Below are positions 27,925-35,738 of a DNA stretch of 64,000 bases, one piece after another. Source of the stretch: Polyangiaceae bacterium (GTDB lineage: Bacteria; Myxococcota_A; Polyangia; Polyangiales; Polyangiaceae); contig JAICTZ010000016.1 of the NCBI GenBank assembly GCA_025936115.1, positions 1-64,000 on the forward strand, given 5' to 3'. Each line of letters opens with the position of its first letter. Position 1 is the first letter of the stretch. The translations under genes were made by a program, and so were the position numbers. Below the pieces are notes generated by a model. That model was not told the DNA's origin. It saw only the letters and a program-made list of their open reading frames with translations, and made no database searches.

Positions 27925-28926
27925 TCAACCTTTCGCGGGTGCGAGCGTCGAGAGGATCTCGGCGATGATGGTGTCCGGTCGAATGCCCTCCGCTTCGCCT
28001 TCGAAGCTCATGAGCAAACGATGCCGCAGCGCCGGCGGGGCGGAGACTTTCACGTCGTCGATGGATGCGGCAAAGCGTCCGGCGAAGAGCGCGTTGATCT
28101 TCGCGGCGAGCAGCATCGCTTGCACGCCGCGCGGCGAAGCCCCCGTGCGCACGTAACGTTTGACGAGCGGCGTGGCTTCGTCGCGGCCCGGGTGCGTCGC
28201 CTCCAGCACGCGAATCGCGTAGTCCTGGACATGCCGCGCCACCGGCACGCGCCGCACGAGCGCCTGCAGCGCGAGGATCTCGGCCCGGCTCGCGACGGTG
28301 CGCGCCTCGGCGTGCTGGTCGCTCGTCGTGCGATCGACGATGGCGTGCAGCTCCTCGCGTGTCGGAAACGGCACCTCGAGCTTGAAGAAGAAGCGGTCGA
28401 GCTGCGCCTCGGGCAGCGGGTAGGTGCCCTCCATTTCCAGCGGATTTTGCGTGGCGAGCACGAAATACGGCGCCTCGAGCCGGTGCGTCGTGCGGCCCAC
28501 CGTGACGCGCTGTTCCTGCATGGCTTCGAGCAGCGCGCTCTGCGTCTTCGGCGTTGCGCGGTTGATTTCGTCCGCGAGCACGAGGTTCGAAAAGATCGGA
28601 CCCTTGCGAAACTCGAAGACTTTGCCGCCCTGCTCCCCTTCGTCGAGCACGACGGTGCCGATCACGTCGGCCGGCATGAGATCGGGCGTGAACTGAATGC
28701 GCGAAAACTCGAGGCCCAGCGTTTGCGCGAGCGTGCGCACGAGCATCGTCTTGCCGAGCCCGGGCACCCCTTCGAGCAACGCGTGCGAGCCAGCGAGCAA
28801 GCAAGTGAGCACACCGTCCACCACCGCGCGCTGCCCCACGATGACCTTGCCGATCTCTTCACGCATCGTGCCGAGCTTCTTTTGAAACTCGACGATTTCG
28901 TCTCGCGCTTGGTCTAGCTCGCTCAT
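27925..28926 (-). CDS. moxR: MoxR family AAA+ ATPase
   Basis: A 333-residue AAA+ protein. The second of two adjacent ATG codons (28926) is preferred because GAGGAAG then has normal spacing. Walker A is LLEGVPGLGKTMLVRTLA, Walker B is NLVLADEINRA, sensor 1 is FVLATQNP, and the C-terminal lid holds TGASPRGVQAMLLAAK (sensor 2). MoxR proteins are chaperone-like ATPases that mature or insert cofactors into partner complexes, usually with VWA proteins encoded next door. Here the next three genes encode DUF58 and VWA proteins, the standard arrangement. The preceding coiled-coil membrane protein ends 30 bases upstream. Confidence 0.96.
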   Translation of the reverse strand: MSELDQARDEIVEFQKKLGTMREEIGKVIVGQRAVVDGVLTCLLAGSHALLEGVPGLGKTMLVRTLAQTLGLEFSRIQFTPDLMPADVIGTVVLDEGEQGGKVFEFRKGPIFSNLVLADEINRATPKTQSALLEAMQEQRVTVGRTTHRLEAPYFVLATQNPLEMEGTYPLPEAQLDRFFFKLEVPFPTREELHAIVDRTTSDQHAEARTVASRAEILALQALVRRVPVARHVQDYAIRVLEATHPGRDEATPLVKRYVRTGASPRGVQAMLLAAKINALFAGRFAASIDDVKVSAPPALRHRLLMSFEGEAEGIRPDTIIAEILSTLAPAKG

Positions 28927-28955
28927 CATTCTTCCTCGGGGTGGCTCGGCGGCGG

Positions 28956-30872
28956 CTACTCGCGCGGCCGAATCAGCTGAAAATAGCGGCGCACGTAGAA
29001 GCGGTAACCGGGCGGAATCTCGTCCTTGTCGATCACCTGCTCGGCCACCGACTGATACTCGGTGAAGACCTCCTTGTAACCTTTGCCGACGAAGCCACGC
29101 TGGGCCGCGCCGTAGATGACCTCGGCGCTCGCCGTGCCGTCGCCGCTGTCGATGCCGGCGGCGCTCACGTCGTGCGTCTGGCCGGCGACGCGACTTCGCT
29201 CGCCCGTGAGATTGGTGTCGTGGCTGTTGCCGTAGCCCGGGCCCGGTTCGCTGGGCCCGTTGCCGCTGCCGTCTTGATTGGGGTTCCCGTTCGGCGGGCC
29301 TTGCGTCGTCGTGGTGCCGCCCGGGATCTCGATACCGCCGCCGCCGCGGCCCATGCGGAGCTCGACGCCACCGGGTTTGGATTGTCCCGGCTGGCCGTCT
29401 TGGCCGCCCGCGCCGGGCTTCTGTCCGCGGGCGCTCTGCCCGAAGCGCTCCATGCGAGCTTTGCGCTGATCGCCGCCTTGGCCTTGCTGGCGCAGTACCT
29501 CGCGCATCTCCTTGAGGCGCTGCAAGAGCTCGCGCTTCTGCGCGTCGTCGAGCTGCTTTTGGCCCATGCGGTGCACGTCCTGTGCGCTCTGTTCGAGCTC
29601 GTCGGACGCTTGCTCGCCGGCGCCCTTTTGGCGTTGGCTCAGCGCCTGCTGCAAGTCCTGCGCGGCCTTGCTGAGCTCGCGGTCGAGCTCGGACATCTGC
29701 TCTTTGCTCTTCTCGGCGCGGCTCTTCTGGCGATCGAGGTGCTCGAGCTGGCGCTTGTTGTCCTCGAGCTTCTTTTGGTTCGCGGCGTTGGCGGCCGGGT
29801 CGCTCTTCTTCTTCAGTAGACTCTCGCGCTGTTCGTTGAGCTCGCGCCGGCGTTGTTCGATGGCCTCGAGCCGCGCGTGTGTCTGCTCGCCGGCTTGCTG
29901 CAGCGCGCTGCGCAAGCGTTCGAGCTCGGCGGCGTTCGGCGGGTTCTTCTTGGATTTGAGCTTCTCGGCGAGCTCGCGCAGCGCCTTTTCCGCGTCGTCG
30001 AGGCGCTTTTCAGCGAGCGCTTCGGCGGCCTTACGCGCCAGCGGGCTCTTCTCGAGCTCGCGCGCCACGCCTTGCAAGCCGTCGGCCAGCGCCTCGCGAT
30101 CGGCCTCGAGGTGTTCGCCGAGCTCGGCCTCGATGTCCGCAAGGCGTCGAAACACCTCGTGCTCGTCGACGCGATGCTCGGCGATGTCCTCCACCAGGCG
30201 ATTGTAACGCGCGACGGCGGCTTGCTGAGTCGCGTCATGGCTCGCGTGGGCGAGCTCGTCACCCGCGCCGCGGAAGAACGCGACGTCGTCGGCGCTCATC
30301 AACAGCGGCTTCGGCGCCGGCACGGGCGGCAGCGGTCGCACGGTGCGCACTTCGAAGAGCGCGAGCGCCACGAGACCGAGCAGCATGGCCGCTACGAGCG
30401 GCGCTTCGTTCGGCAGCGGGATCTTCACCGCGCGAGCGGGTTCGAGCCGTGCGACGACGGCGAGTGCGTCCTCGATCGCGAGCGTCATGAGCGGTGTGCG
30501 TTCCGCCGCCGGCACCCGCGCAAAAGCTAGGGCATTCGCGATGCGTCCGCCCGTCTCGTGAAAGCGATCGAGCTCGATGGCGCCCGCGAGCGGCGCGCTC
30601 TTGCGCGAGCCGGCGATGAGGGCGCGACCGGCGAGCAGCAGCAGACCCAGCGTGGCCGCTGCCCAGACCCAGGCTTGGGCAGCGTGCCCCGGCCTGAGCT
30701 TCATGTAGGCGAGTGGGACGGCGACGATGATCAATCCGAGCGGTGCGACGCGCGCCGCGGCCGTGAGCGCCAGGCCGATACGCCGACGGCGGTCGGCGCG
30801 TTGTGCCGAGCGGCGAAAGCGAGCAAGCCCCGCTTCGAGCCGAGCGCTTAGGTCGTCACTTGCCGCGGTCAT
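28956..30872 (-). CDS. Coiled-coil membrane protein, first gene of the Bat-like operon
   Basis: This is 638 residues from the ATG at 30872. Two membrane segments lie in the first 90 residues and a third near residue 150-165. Residues about 200-470 are a long, highly charged and Gln-rich predicted coiled coil (RDEHEVFRRLADIEAEL, LEDNKRQLEHLDRQKSRAEK, SKAAQDLQQALSQRQKG). A Gly/Gln/Asn/Pro-rich linker (about 480-570) follows, and a short folded tail (YKEVFTEYQSVAEQVIDKDEIPPGYRFYVRRYFQLIRP) closes it. Proteins of this layout, some labelled DUF4175, open MoxR/Bat operons in several phyla. It is upstream of moxR by 27 bases. Function is unknown. Confidence 0.8.
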   Translation of the reverse strand: MTAASDDLSARLEAGLARFRRSAQRADRRRRIGLALTAAARVAPLGLIIVAVPLAYMKLRPGHAAQAWVWAAATLGLLLLAGRALIAGSRKSAPLAGAIELDRFHETGGRIANALAFARVPAAERTPLMTLAIEDALAVVARLEPARAVKIPLPNEAPLVAAMLLGLVALALFEVRTVRPLPPVPAPKPLLMSADDVAFFRGAGDELAHASHDATQQAAVARYNRLVEDIAEHRVDEHEVFRRLADIEAELGEHLEADREALADGLQGVARELEKSPLARKAAEALAEKRLDDAEKALRELAEKLKSKKNPPNAAELERLRSALQQAGEQTHARLEAIEQRRRELNEQRESLLKKKSDPAANAANQKKLEDNKRQLEHLDRQKSRAEKSKEQMSELDRELSKAAQDLQQALSQRQKGAGEQASDELEQSAQDVHRMGQKQLDDAQKRELLQRLKEMREVLRQQGQGGDQRKARMERFGQSARGQKPGAGGQDGQPGQSKPGGVELRMGRGGGGIEIPGGTTTTQGPPNGNPNQDGSGNGPSEPGPGYGNSHDTNLTGERSRVAGQTHDVSAAGIDSGDGTASAEVIYGAAQRGFVGKGYKEVFTEYQSVAEQVIDKDEIPPGYRFYVRRYFQLIRPRE

Positions 30873-31026
30873 CGGGGGTTTTTCATGGACACCCGGAACG
30901 AGATCGAGCTTGGCCGGCCTGGTATGGCACACGACAGCGAAGCTCTTACAAAAGGTAGCACGCTCGCTTCCTGGAGCTCAGGACGTGGTGTTCTGCCGCA
31001 GCGCGGCGTCGAAGCGGGGCTGGCGT

Positions 31027-31527
31027 CTATTGCCGCGTTCGGGTCGCGCGCCGAGCGCGAGCGGCCGGCGCCGCCGCGGCACGAGCCTTCGCGGCGTCCG
31101 CGCGACGCGCGGCTATGCGGAGCGCCCCATCGTACGGCGCCCCGGGCGCGCGAGCGGGCAAGCCGAGCGCCGATAACGCAGCGAGCATCCGTTGGTCGTA
31201 AGTCACGACGACGGTGAGATCGTCGCCGAACGCTTGAGCCGAAGCGGCGTGAATCGCGTCGAGGCTCCGCAGTACGGCTGGACTGATGGCTGCGGCTGCT
31301 TCGAGTACGTCGTCGTCGAGACGAAGTTGCTGGACGCGCGTGAGCACGCGCCGAGCATGGCTTGCCGCTGCTGCTCCCGCGTGACGCACGCTGCGCAGCA
31401 CTTCGACGTGCGAGAGAGCGCTGGTTACCCTGCGCGGGTGCCGCCGCAAGAATCGCACGAGCGCATTCGACTCTGCTTCGGCTACGACCAGCTTCACGAG
31501 CGCTGACGCGTCGAGATAGGCGGCCAC
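31027..31527 (-). CDS. vapC: PIN-domain toxin (VapC-like)
   Basis: This is a 166-residue protein from a GTG. The PIN ribonuclease acidic quartet is present: Asp6 (YLDASALVKL), Glu42 (SHVEVLRS), Asp90 (SLDAIHAAS) and Asp111 (VVTYDQRM). The fold ends near residue 125; a tail of about 40 residues is Ala/Arg-rich, unusual for VapC (typically 125-140 residues). It starts two bases after the antitoxin stop, so toxin translation is coupled to it. VapC-type enzymes cleave tRNA or rRNA using Mg2+; the target here is unknown. Confidence 0.9.
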   Translation of the reverse strand: MAAYLDASALVKLVVAEAESNALVRFLRRHPRRVTSALSHVEVLRSVRHAGAAAASHARRVLTRVQQLRLDDDVLEAAAAISPAVLRSLDAIHAASAQAFGDDLTVVVTYDQRMLAALSALGLPARAPGAPYDGALRIAARRADAAKARAAAAPAARARRATRTRQ

Positions 31528-31529
31528 GC

Positions 31530-31802
31530 TCAGCGCTCGTGCTCACGAGCACGCGCGAGCGCGCGGCTCGGGTCTGCCGAACGTCGGGCGCGGACCGGCG
31601 GGCCGAGTGCCAAGAGATCGCCCGTAGCAGGCGTCAATCGTCCCTCGCTTTCGAGGCGCGCGACTCCAGGTCGCAGGCCGAGCGGTTGAAGCAATGCGAT
31701 CGGTCGGCCGCGATCCGCGACGCGCAGTACCTCGCCTGCCTCGACGCGGCGGAGATAGGCGCTCGCATTTTGCCGCAGCTCGCGAATACCGATCGTCGCC
31801 AT
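31530..31802 (-). CDS. Phd/YefM-family antitoxin (VapB-like)
   Basis: A 90-residue protein starting MATIGIRELRQNASAYLRRVEAGE, a textbook Phd/YefM N-terminal DNA-binding domain, with the strand RVADRGRPIALLQP after it. The C-terminal 40 residues are likely disordered and should wrap the PIN toxin. The ATG follows a perfect palindrome and a predicted promoter whose start site coincides with the ATG. The antitoxin normally neutralises the toxin and represses its own operon. Confidence 0.9.
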   Translation of the reverse strand: MATIGIRELRQNASAYLRRVEAGEVLRVADRGRPIALLQPLGLRPGVARLESEGRLTPATGDLLALGPPVRARRSADPSRALARAREHER

Positions 31803-31837
31803 GTGCTACTTGTAGCACGGGCTAGGGGACTCTCCAA
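31803..31837 (-). promoter_or_regulatory. Palindromic operator overlapping a predicted leaderless promoter of the toxin-antitoxin pair
   Basis: A perfect 7+2+7 palindrome, GTGCTAC-TT-GTAGCAC, occupies 31803-31818 and abuts the antitoxin ATG. On the minus strand a -35-like TTGGAG (31832-31837) and a -10-like TACAAG (31809-31814) are 17 bases apart; the -10 lies inside the palindrome. The expected start site is the A of the ATG itself, implying a leaderless transcript. A further GTGCTAC half-site occurs at 31875-31881. Binding would block RNA polymerase directly. The promoter boxes match only four of six consensus bases each. Confidence 0.6.
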
Positions 31838-31877
31838 AACGGTCGGCAAGCGTCGGGCACCGCGGGCGGTCATCGTG

Positions 31878-32106
31878 CTACCCGCCTCCAAGCGCTTGCT
31901 CGAAGTCGTCGATCAAATCCTCGAGCGCCTCGAGTCCGACCGAGACGCGCACGAGGTCGTCCGCGACGCCGGAGCGCACGCGCTCTTCGGGGCTCAGTCC
32001 GCGATTGGTCGCGAGCTCGACGCGCGAGACGAGGCCGTGCGCGTGCGCGGACGCAGCGCTGCCGCGAACGTCTCGGGACGCGCTGGGTGGAGAAACGCAT
32101 GAGCCC
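31878..32106 (-). pseudogene. 3' remnant of a Cys/Met-metabolism PLP enzyme (cystathionine gamma-lyase/synthase type)
   Basis: The last 40 or so codons before a stop at 31878 read as the C-terminus of a trans-sulfuration enzyme: NRGLSPEERVRSGV, then ADDLVRVSVGLEALEDLIDD, then FEQAL. This matches the usual '(T/S)H..L.PEER...GI.D.L(V/I)R(L/I)SVGIED..DLI.DL.QAL' ending. Upstream the frame breaks: LMRFST is read in one frame (around 32083-32100) and continues as SRDV in another, where the family has FST.SLGDV, so a frameshift is likely. Nothing resembling the PLP-binding core is found; the TMEM175 gene begins at 32166. It is a decayed fragment left beside the toxin-antitoxin pair. Confidence 0.5.
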
Positions 32107-32165
32107 GAGGTTGCACGTGCGCGCGGCGGATGAAAGCGCGCGGTTTGGAGTATGCTCGGCCTCGC

Positions 32166-32738
32166 GTGCACAAAGGGCGAGTAGAAGCCTTCAGCGACGG
32201 CGTCGTCGCGATCCTCATCACCATCATGGTGCTCGAGCTCAAGTTGCCGAACGGCGAGGATTGGAGCGCGCTCGCCCAAATCTTGCCGCGACTTTGTAGC
32301 TACGTTCTGAGCTTCGTTTTCCTCGGCATCTACTGGAGCAACCACCATCATCTGCTGCAGGCGACGGAGCGCGTGAGCGGCGGCGTGCTCTGGGCGAACC
32401 TGCACCTCTTGTTTTGGCTCTCGCTCGTACCGTTCGCGACGGAGTGGGTCGGCGAGACGCACTCCGCGCCGCTGCCGACCGCCTTGTACGGAGCGCTGCT
32501 CCTGCTCTCGGGCATTGCCTATTACATCTTGCAGCTCACCATCATTCGCCGTCAGGGCGCGGGCTCGCGCTTGAGAGCCGCCCTGGGCCGCGATTTCAAG
32601 GGCAAACTCTCGCCCTTCGGCTACGCCGCGGCGATCCCGCTCGCGTTCGTATCGCCGCGCATTTCCGAAGCGATCTACGTTGCCATCGCGCTGATTTGGC
32701 TCGTGCCCGACCCCCGCATCGAGACGAAACTCGACTAG
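32166..32738 (+). CDS. TMEM175-family potassium channel homologue
   Basis: This is a 190-residue membrane protein. I choose the GTG at 32166, giving (M)HKGRVEAFSDGV, because bacterial TMEM175 proteins usually begin this close to the motif; an ATG at 32130 would add 12 residues. The family signature RxxxFSD is present in TM1 (RVEAFSDGVVAILITIMVLELKLP). Further segments are YVLSFVFLGIYWSNHHHLLQ, VSGGVLWANLHLLFWLSLVPFATEW and ALLLLSGIAYYILQLTII, with two more towards the C-terminus, six in all. Bacterial members form tetrameric K+-selective leak channels. It stands alone, downstream of the pseudogene remnant. Confidence 0.9.
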   Translation: MHKGRVEAFSDGVVAILITIMVLELKLPNGEDWSALAQILPRLCSYVLSFVFLGIYWSNHHHLLQATERVSGGVLWANLHLLFWLSLVPFATEWVGETHSAPLPTALYGALLLLSGIAYYILQLTIIRRQGAGSRLRAALGRDFKGKLSPFGYAAAIPLAFVSPRISEAIYVAIALIWLVPDPRIETKLD

Positions 32739-33121
32739 ACACTGGCGGCTGCCCCGTCCACAGCCTTGGGCGCGCGTGCGTGCGGCAAAGGCTCGGTTCA
32801 CCCCGAGCCCGACGGGTCGTTTCATTCTGGCATCGGATGAATGACGAGGATTACCGATTTCCAATGACAAAATGAAACTAGAACTTCGGTGATGGGTACC
32901 CCCGCGCGTCTTCGCGCGCCGCACGACGACTTGCGCAGTCGTCAGCGCGGATTTCGCCGCGCCGTTGGGCCGGCGGGTTTCAGACGCGCAGTTCGTACCG
33001 GGCGACGGTTGGTTCTGGGCGGCGAGCCAGGCGGCGGCTTCGGTGAGGACGGACGAGACGAGAGGGAGGTCGGGTTCGGTCGCGCGGCGTGGGGCGGCGA
33101 CGGGACCTGGCGCGGCGCGGG
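32739..33121. other. Intergenic region without a supported gene; AT-richer patch with inverted repeat
   Basis: These 383 bases separate TMEM175 from the end of the B12 permease gene. I see no credible gene: reading frames here lack family similarity. A patch at about 32819-32890 is clearly AT-richer than the surroundings and holds the inverted repeat GTTTCATT (32819-32826) / AATGAAAC (32871-32878) with a nested ATCGG/CCGAT pair inside. It lacks a U-tract, so it is not a convincing terminator. The function is unknown. Confidence 0.4.
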
Positions 33122-34066
33122 TCAGGCGACGGGATTTTGGCGTGCTCTCAACAAAAGAAAAATGAGGCTGGGGGCGCCGAGGGCGGCAGTCACGACGCCG
33201 ACGGGGAGTTCGCGGCCGGGGGAGAGGGTTCGTGCCAGGGCGTCGCAGAGGACGAGGAAGGCGGCGCCGGTGAGCAGTGAGAGCGGGAGGACGCGGCGGA
33301 GCTCGGGGCCGACGATGCGGCGGACGACATGCGGCACGATCAGGCCGACGAAGGCGATGGGGCCGCACCACGCGACGCAGGCAGCGACCGCGAGCGAGCC
33401 CACGGCGAGGACGAGACGACGCAGGGCCCGGACGTTGACGCCGCGGGATTCGGCGAGTTCTTCGCCGAAAGCGAAGGTTTGCAGGGCGCGGCCGCGGGCG
33501 AGCAAGAGCAGCCAGCACGGGAGCACGACGGGCGTGAGGACGAAGACGCCGTCGTAGCCGACTTGCGGGAGTTGTCCGAGCGACCAGCGCGCGGCGGCGA
33601 CGAGGGCGCGGCTGTCGGAGAGGTACTGGAGGCCGACGGAGAGCGCACCGGTCGCGACGGTGACGGTGATGCCGGCCAGGAGGACGTCGTTCATGGAGGC
33701 GCGACCGCTGGCCGCCACGAAGGTGACGGCGACGCTCGCCAGGCCTGCGCCGAAACACGCGCAGGCAAAGAGCACGGGGAAGCCGCCTGGGAGCTCGAGC
33801 GCGAGGGCGGCGAGCGCGCCGAGCGTCGCGCCCGCGGTGGTGCCAACGGTGCTTTCGCTCGCGAGCGGGTTCGCGAACAGCGTTTGGAAGCACGCGCCGG
33901 TGAGGCCGAGGGTGCCGCCGACGAGGGCGCCGACGAGGACGCGCGGGACGCGCAATTGCCACAAAATGAAGCTCGCCTGCGTGCCTGCCAGCGAGGGGCC
34001 AATCAGCGCAGCGACCGCCGTGAGCGCGAGCGAGAGGGCGGCGACGCTGACGACGCGGGCCGTCAC
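33122..34066 (-). CDS. btuC: BtuC/FecCD-type ABC transporter permease
   Basis: A 314-residue inner-membrane permease with about ten hydrophobic segments. FecCD family motifs are visible: LRVPRVLVGALVGGTLGLTGACFQTLFANPLASESTVGTTAGA near the N-terminus, and the coupling region with RLVLAVGSLAVAACVAWCGPIAFVGLIVPHVVRRIVGPELRRVLPLS. Its ATG overlaps the stop of the ATPase gene (ATGA). It forms the channel of a binding-protein-dependent importer for vitamin B12 or an iron chelate. The adjacent binding protein favours cobalamin. No TonB-dependent receptor gene is in this window. Confidence 0.9.
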   Translation of the reverse strand: MTARVVSVAALSLALTAVAALIGPSLAGTQASFILWQLRVPRVLVGALVGGTLGLTGACFQTLFANPLASESTVGTTAGATLGALAALALELPGGFPVLFACACFGAGLASVAVTFVAASGRASMNDVLLAGITVTVATGALSVGLQYLSDSRALVAAARWSLGQLPQVGYDGVFVLTPVVLPCWLLLLARGRALQTFAFGEELAESRGVNVRALRRLVLAVGSLAVAACVAWCGPIAFVGLIVPHVVRRIVGPELRRVLPLSLLTGAAFLVLCDALARTLSPGRELPVGVVTAALGAPSLIFLLLRARQNPVA

Positions 34067-34899
34067 GGCGGCGGCTCCGAGGCGTCGTCGGGCGCGTGGA
34101 CGATGACGCGACGCGAGCCGACCGGGAGCGCGAGCATGCGCACGCCGAAGAGTTCACTGAGGCGAGCGGGGAGCTCGGCGGCGCGGAAGTCGACGTCGAA
34201 ACGGAGCGCGCCGCCCGCGAGGCCGAGGACGCGCGGCGAGTCTTTGATGTACGCGAGCAGGTTCACGTCGTGCGTGACGCAGAGGATGCCGGCGCCCTCC
34301 GCGAGCAGCGTGCCGAGCAGCGTGTAGATTTCGGTTTGCTGCGCGGGGTCGAGGTGATTGGCGGGCTCGTCGAGCAGGAGCAGGCGTGCTTCTTGGGCGA
34401 GTAGCGCGGCGACGGCGCCGCGCTGTCGTTCACCACCCGAGAGGCGCGTGACGGGCGTCTCGGCGCGAGCGGCGAGGCCGACGCGTTCGAGCGCGCGCTC
34501 GGCGGCGCTGCGCGTTGCGGCAGCGGTTTCGTGAAAACGATAGCGCGCGGCCATGACGGCTTCGACGGCGGGCAGCGGTTCGCTGGGAGGCGACTGCTGA
34601 GGGAGCCAGGCGAGCTCGGCGGCGCGCGCGCGGGCGTCGAGCGACGACAGCGCACGGCCGTTCACGTGCACGCTGCCGCTCGCGAGCGGGACGAGGCCGA
34701 GCGCCGCGCGCAGGAGCGTCGTTTTGCCGGCGCCGTTCGGGCCGACGAGCGCGACGAAACGGCCGGGTTCCACCTGGACGCTCACGCGCTCGAGGAGTCT
34801 GCGCTCACTCGCGTGCACGCTCACGTCGTGGAGCGCGAGGCCGTCGCGGTGACGCTCCGTGACGCTGCGCGCGGCGTCGTTCGGCTCTCGCTCGATCAC
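34063..34899 (-). CDS. btuD: ABC transporter ATP-binding protein (cobalamin/iron-chelate importer)
   Basis: A 278-residue ATPase. Walker A is ALVGPNGAGKTTLLRA, Q-loop LPQQSP, signature RLSGGERQRGAV, Walker B LLLLDEPANHLD, and switch His in CVTHDVN, all intact. The C-terminal 45 residues after DSPRVLGLAGG carry an extra domain typical of FepC/BtuD-like ATPases. It overlaps the binding-protein gene upstream (ATGA at 34896-34899) and the permease downstream (ATGA), so the three subunits are translated in a coupled chain. Confidence 0.92.
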   Translation of the reverse strand: MIEREPNDAARSVTERHRDGLALHDVSVHASERRLLERVSVQVEPGRFVALVGPNGAGKTTLLRAALGLVPLASGSVHVNGRALSSLDARARAAELAWLPQQSPPSEPLPAVEAVMAARYRFHETAAATRSAAERALERVGLAARAETPVTRLSGGERQRGAVAALLAQEARLLLLDEPANHLDPAQQTEIYTLLGTLLAEGAGILCVTHDVNLLAYIKDSPRVLGLAGGALRFDVDFRAAELPARLSELFGVRMLALPVGSRRVIVHAPDDASEPPP

Positions 34900-35738
34900 G
34901 GCGCCACTCCGAGTTTTCGCACTTCCACGGCGAGTTGGTCGATGAGCTCGAGAATGCGCGGTCCGTGGACGAACGCGTCGTGCACTTGGATGACGGCGAC
35001 GTGCCCCTGCGCGACGGCGCGGAGCGGCGCGAGCGCGCGAAACGGCGCGATGAAGTCTTCGACGGCGCGGCCCGGCTCCGTCAAAACGAAAATGGCGTCG
35101 GGATCGACGGCGAGGAGCCGCTCGACCGACATGCGCGGCAAGGCCGTGACGGCTTCGGGAACGGCGTTGCGCGCGCCGGCGGCGTGGAGGGCCGCGCCGT
35201 GCAGCGAGTTGTCGCGGATGAACCAGAGCTCGTCGATTTTGCCCGGCTGGTTACCGATGACGAGCAGGACGCGGGGGCCGTGCGCGGGCGCGGGGACGTC
35301 CAGGCGGCTCTTCAGCCGCGCCGCGAGCGCGTCTGCGGCGCCCGTCGTGCCCGTGCGCCGGCCGAGCTCGCGCGTGCTCGCGACGATCTCGTCGAGGGTG
35401 AGCCACGGCAAGAGCAGCGTCGGCCCGAGCGCCGCGAGCTCGCGTTGGCGCGCGTTGGCGCCCGCTTCGCCGACGATGAGGGTCGGCGTGAGGCGCGTGA
35501 TGGTTTCGTAGCTCGGCGTGAGGCTCGTGCCGACGCGCGGCAAGCGCGTGACTTCCGGCGGGTAGTCGCAGTAATCGCTGCGCGCGACGACGCTCTTGCC
35601 CGCGCCGATCGCGAAGAGCGTCTCCGTGATGCCGGGCGCGAGCGAGACGATGCGTTGCGCTCCGCCCGCGACGGCAGGCGCCTGCCGGCAGCCGAACGTG
35701 ACGAGCGCGAGCGCCCCGAGGAGCGCGCGACGTTTCAC
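34896..35738 (-). CDS. btuF: Periplasmic B12-binding (BtuF-like) substrate-binding lipoprotein
   Basis: This is a 280-residue protein whose N-terminus (LLGALALVTFGC) forms a lipoprotein signal, Cys17, so it is tethered on the outer face of the inner membrane. The class III binding-protein fold begins RIVSLAPGITETLFAIGAG, and YCDYPPEV is characteristic of the cobalamin group. Later features are SYETITRLTPTLIV and the C-lobe start MSVERLLAVDPDAIFVL. It would deliver cobalamin (or a corrinoid) to the BtuC/BtuD pair encoded next. The gene starts inside the stop of coaX (ATGA). No B12 riboswitch space exists immediately upstream. Confidence 0.88.
   Translation of the reverse strand: MKRRALLGALALVTFGCRQAPAVAGGAQRIVSLAPGITETLFAIGAGKSVVARSDYCDYPPEVTRLPRVGTSLTPSYETITRLTPTLIVGEAGANARQRELAALGPTLLLPWLTLDEIVASTRELGRRTGTTGAADALAARLKSRLDVPAPAHGPRVLLVIGNQPGKIDELWFIRDNSLHGAALHAAGARNAVPEAVTALPRMSVERLLAVDPDAIFVLTEPGRAVEDFIAPFRALAPLRAVAQGHVAVIQVHDAFVHGPRILELIDQLAVEVRKLGVAP

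Noticed and set aside
30873..31026. Promoter for the Bat-like operon
   Set aside because: A TTGTAA box with a distant CATACC can be found on the minus strand, but spacing (19) is poor and the match weak, so I do not claim it.
32889..33557. 222-codon plus-strand frame overlapping the B12 permease end
   Set aside because: Arg/Gly-rich, antisense to FecCD motifs of the permease for most of its length.
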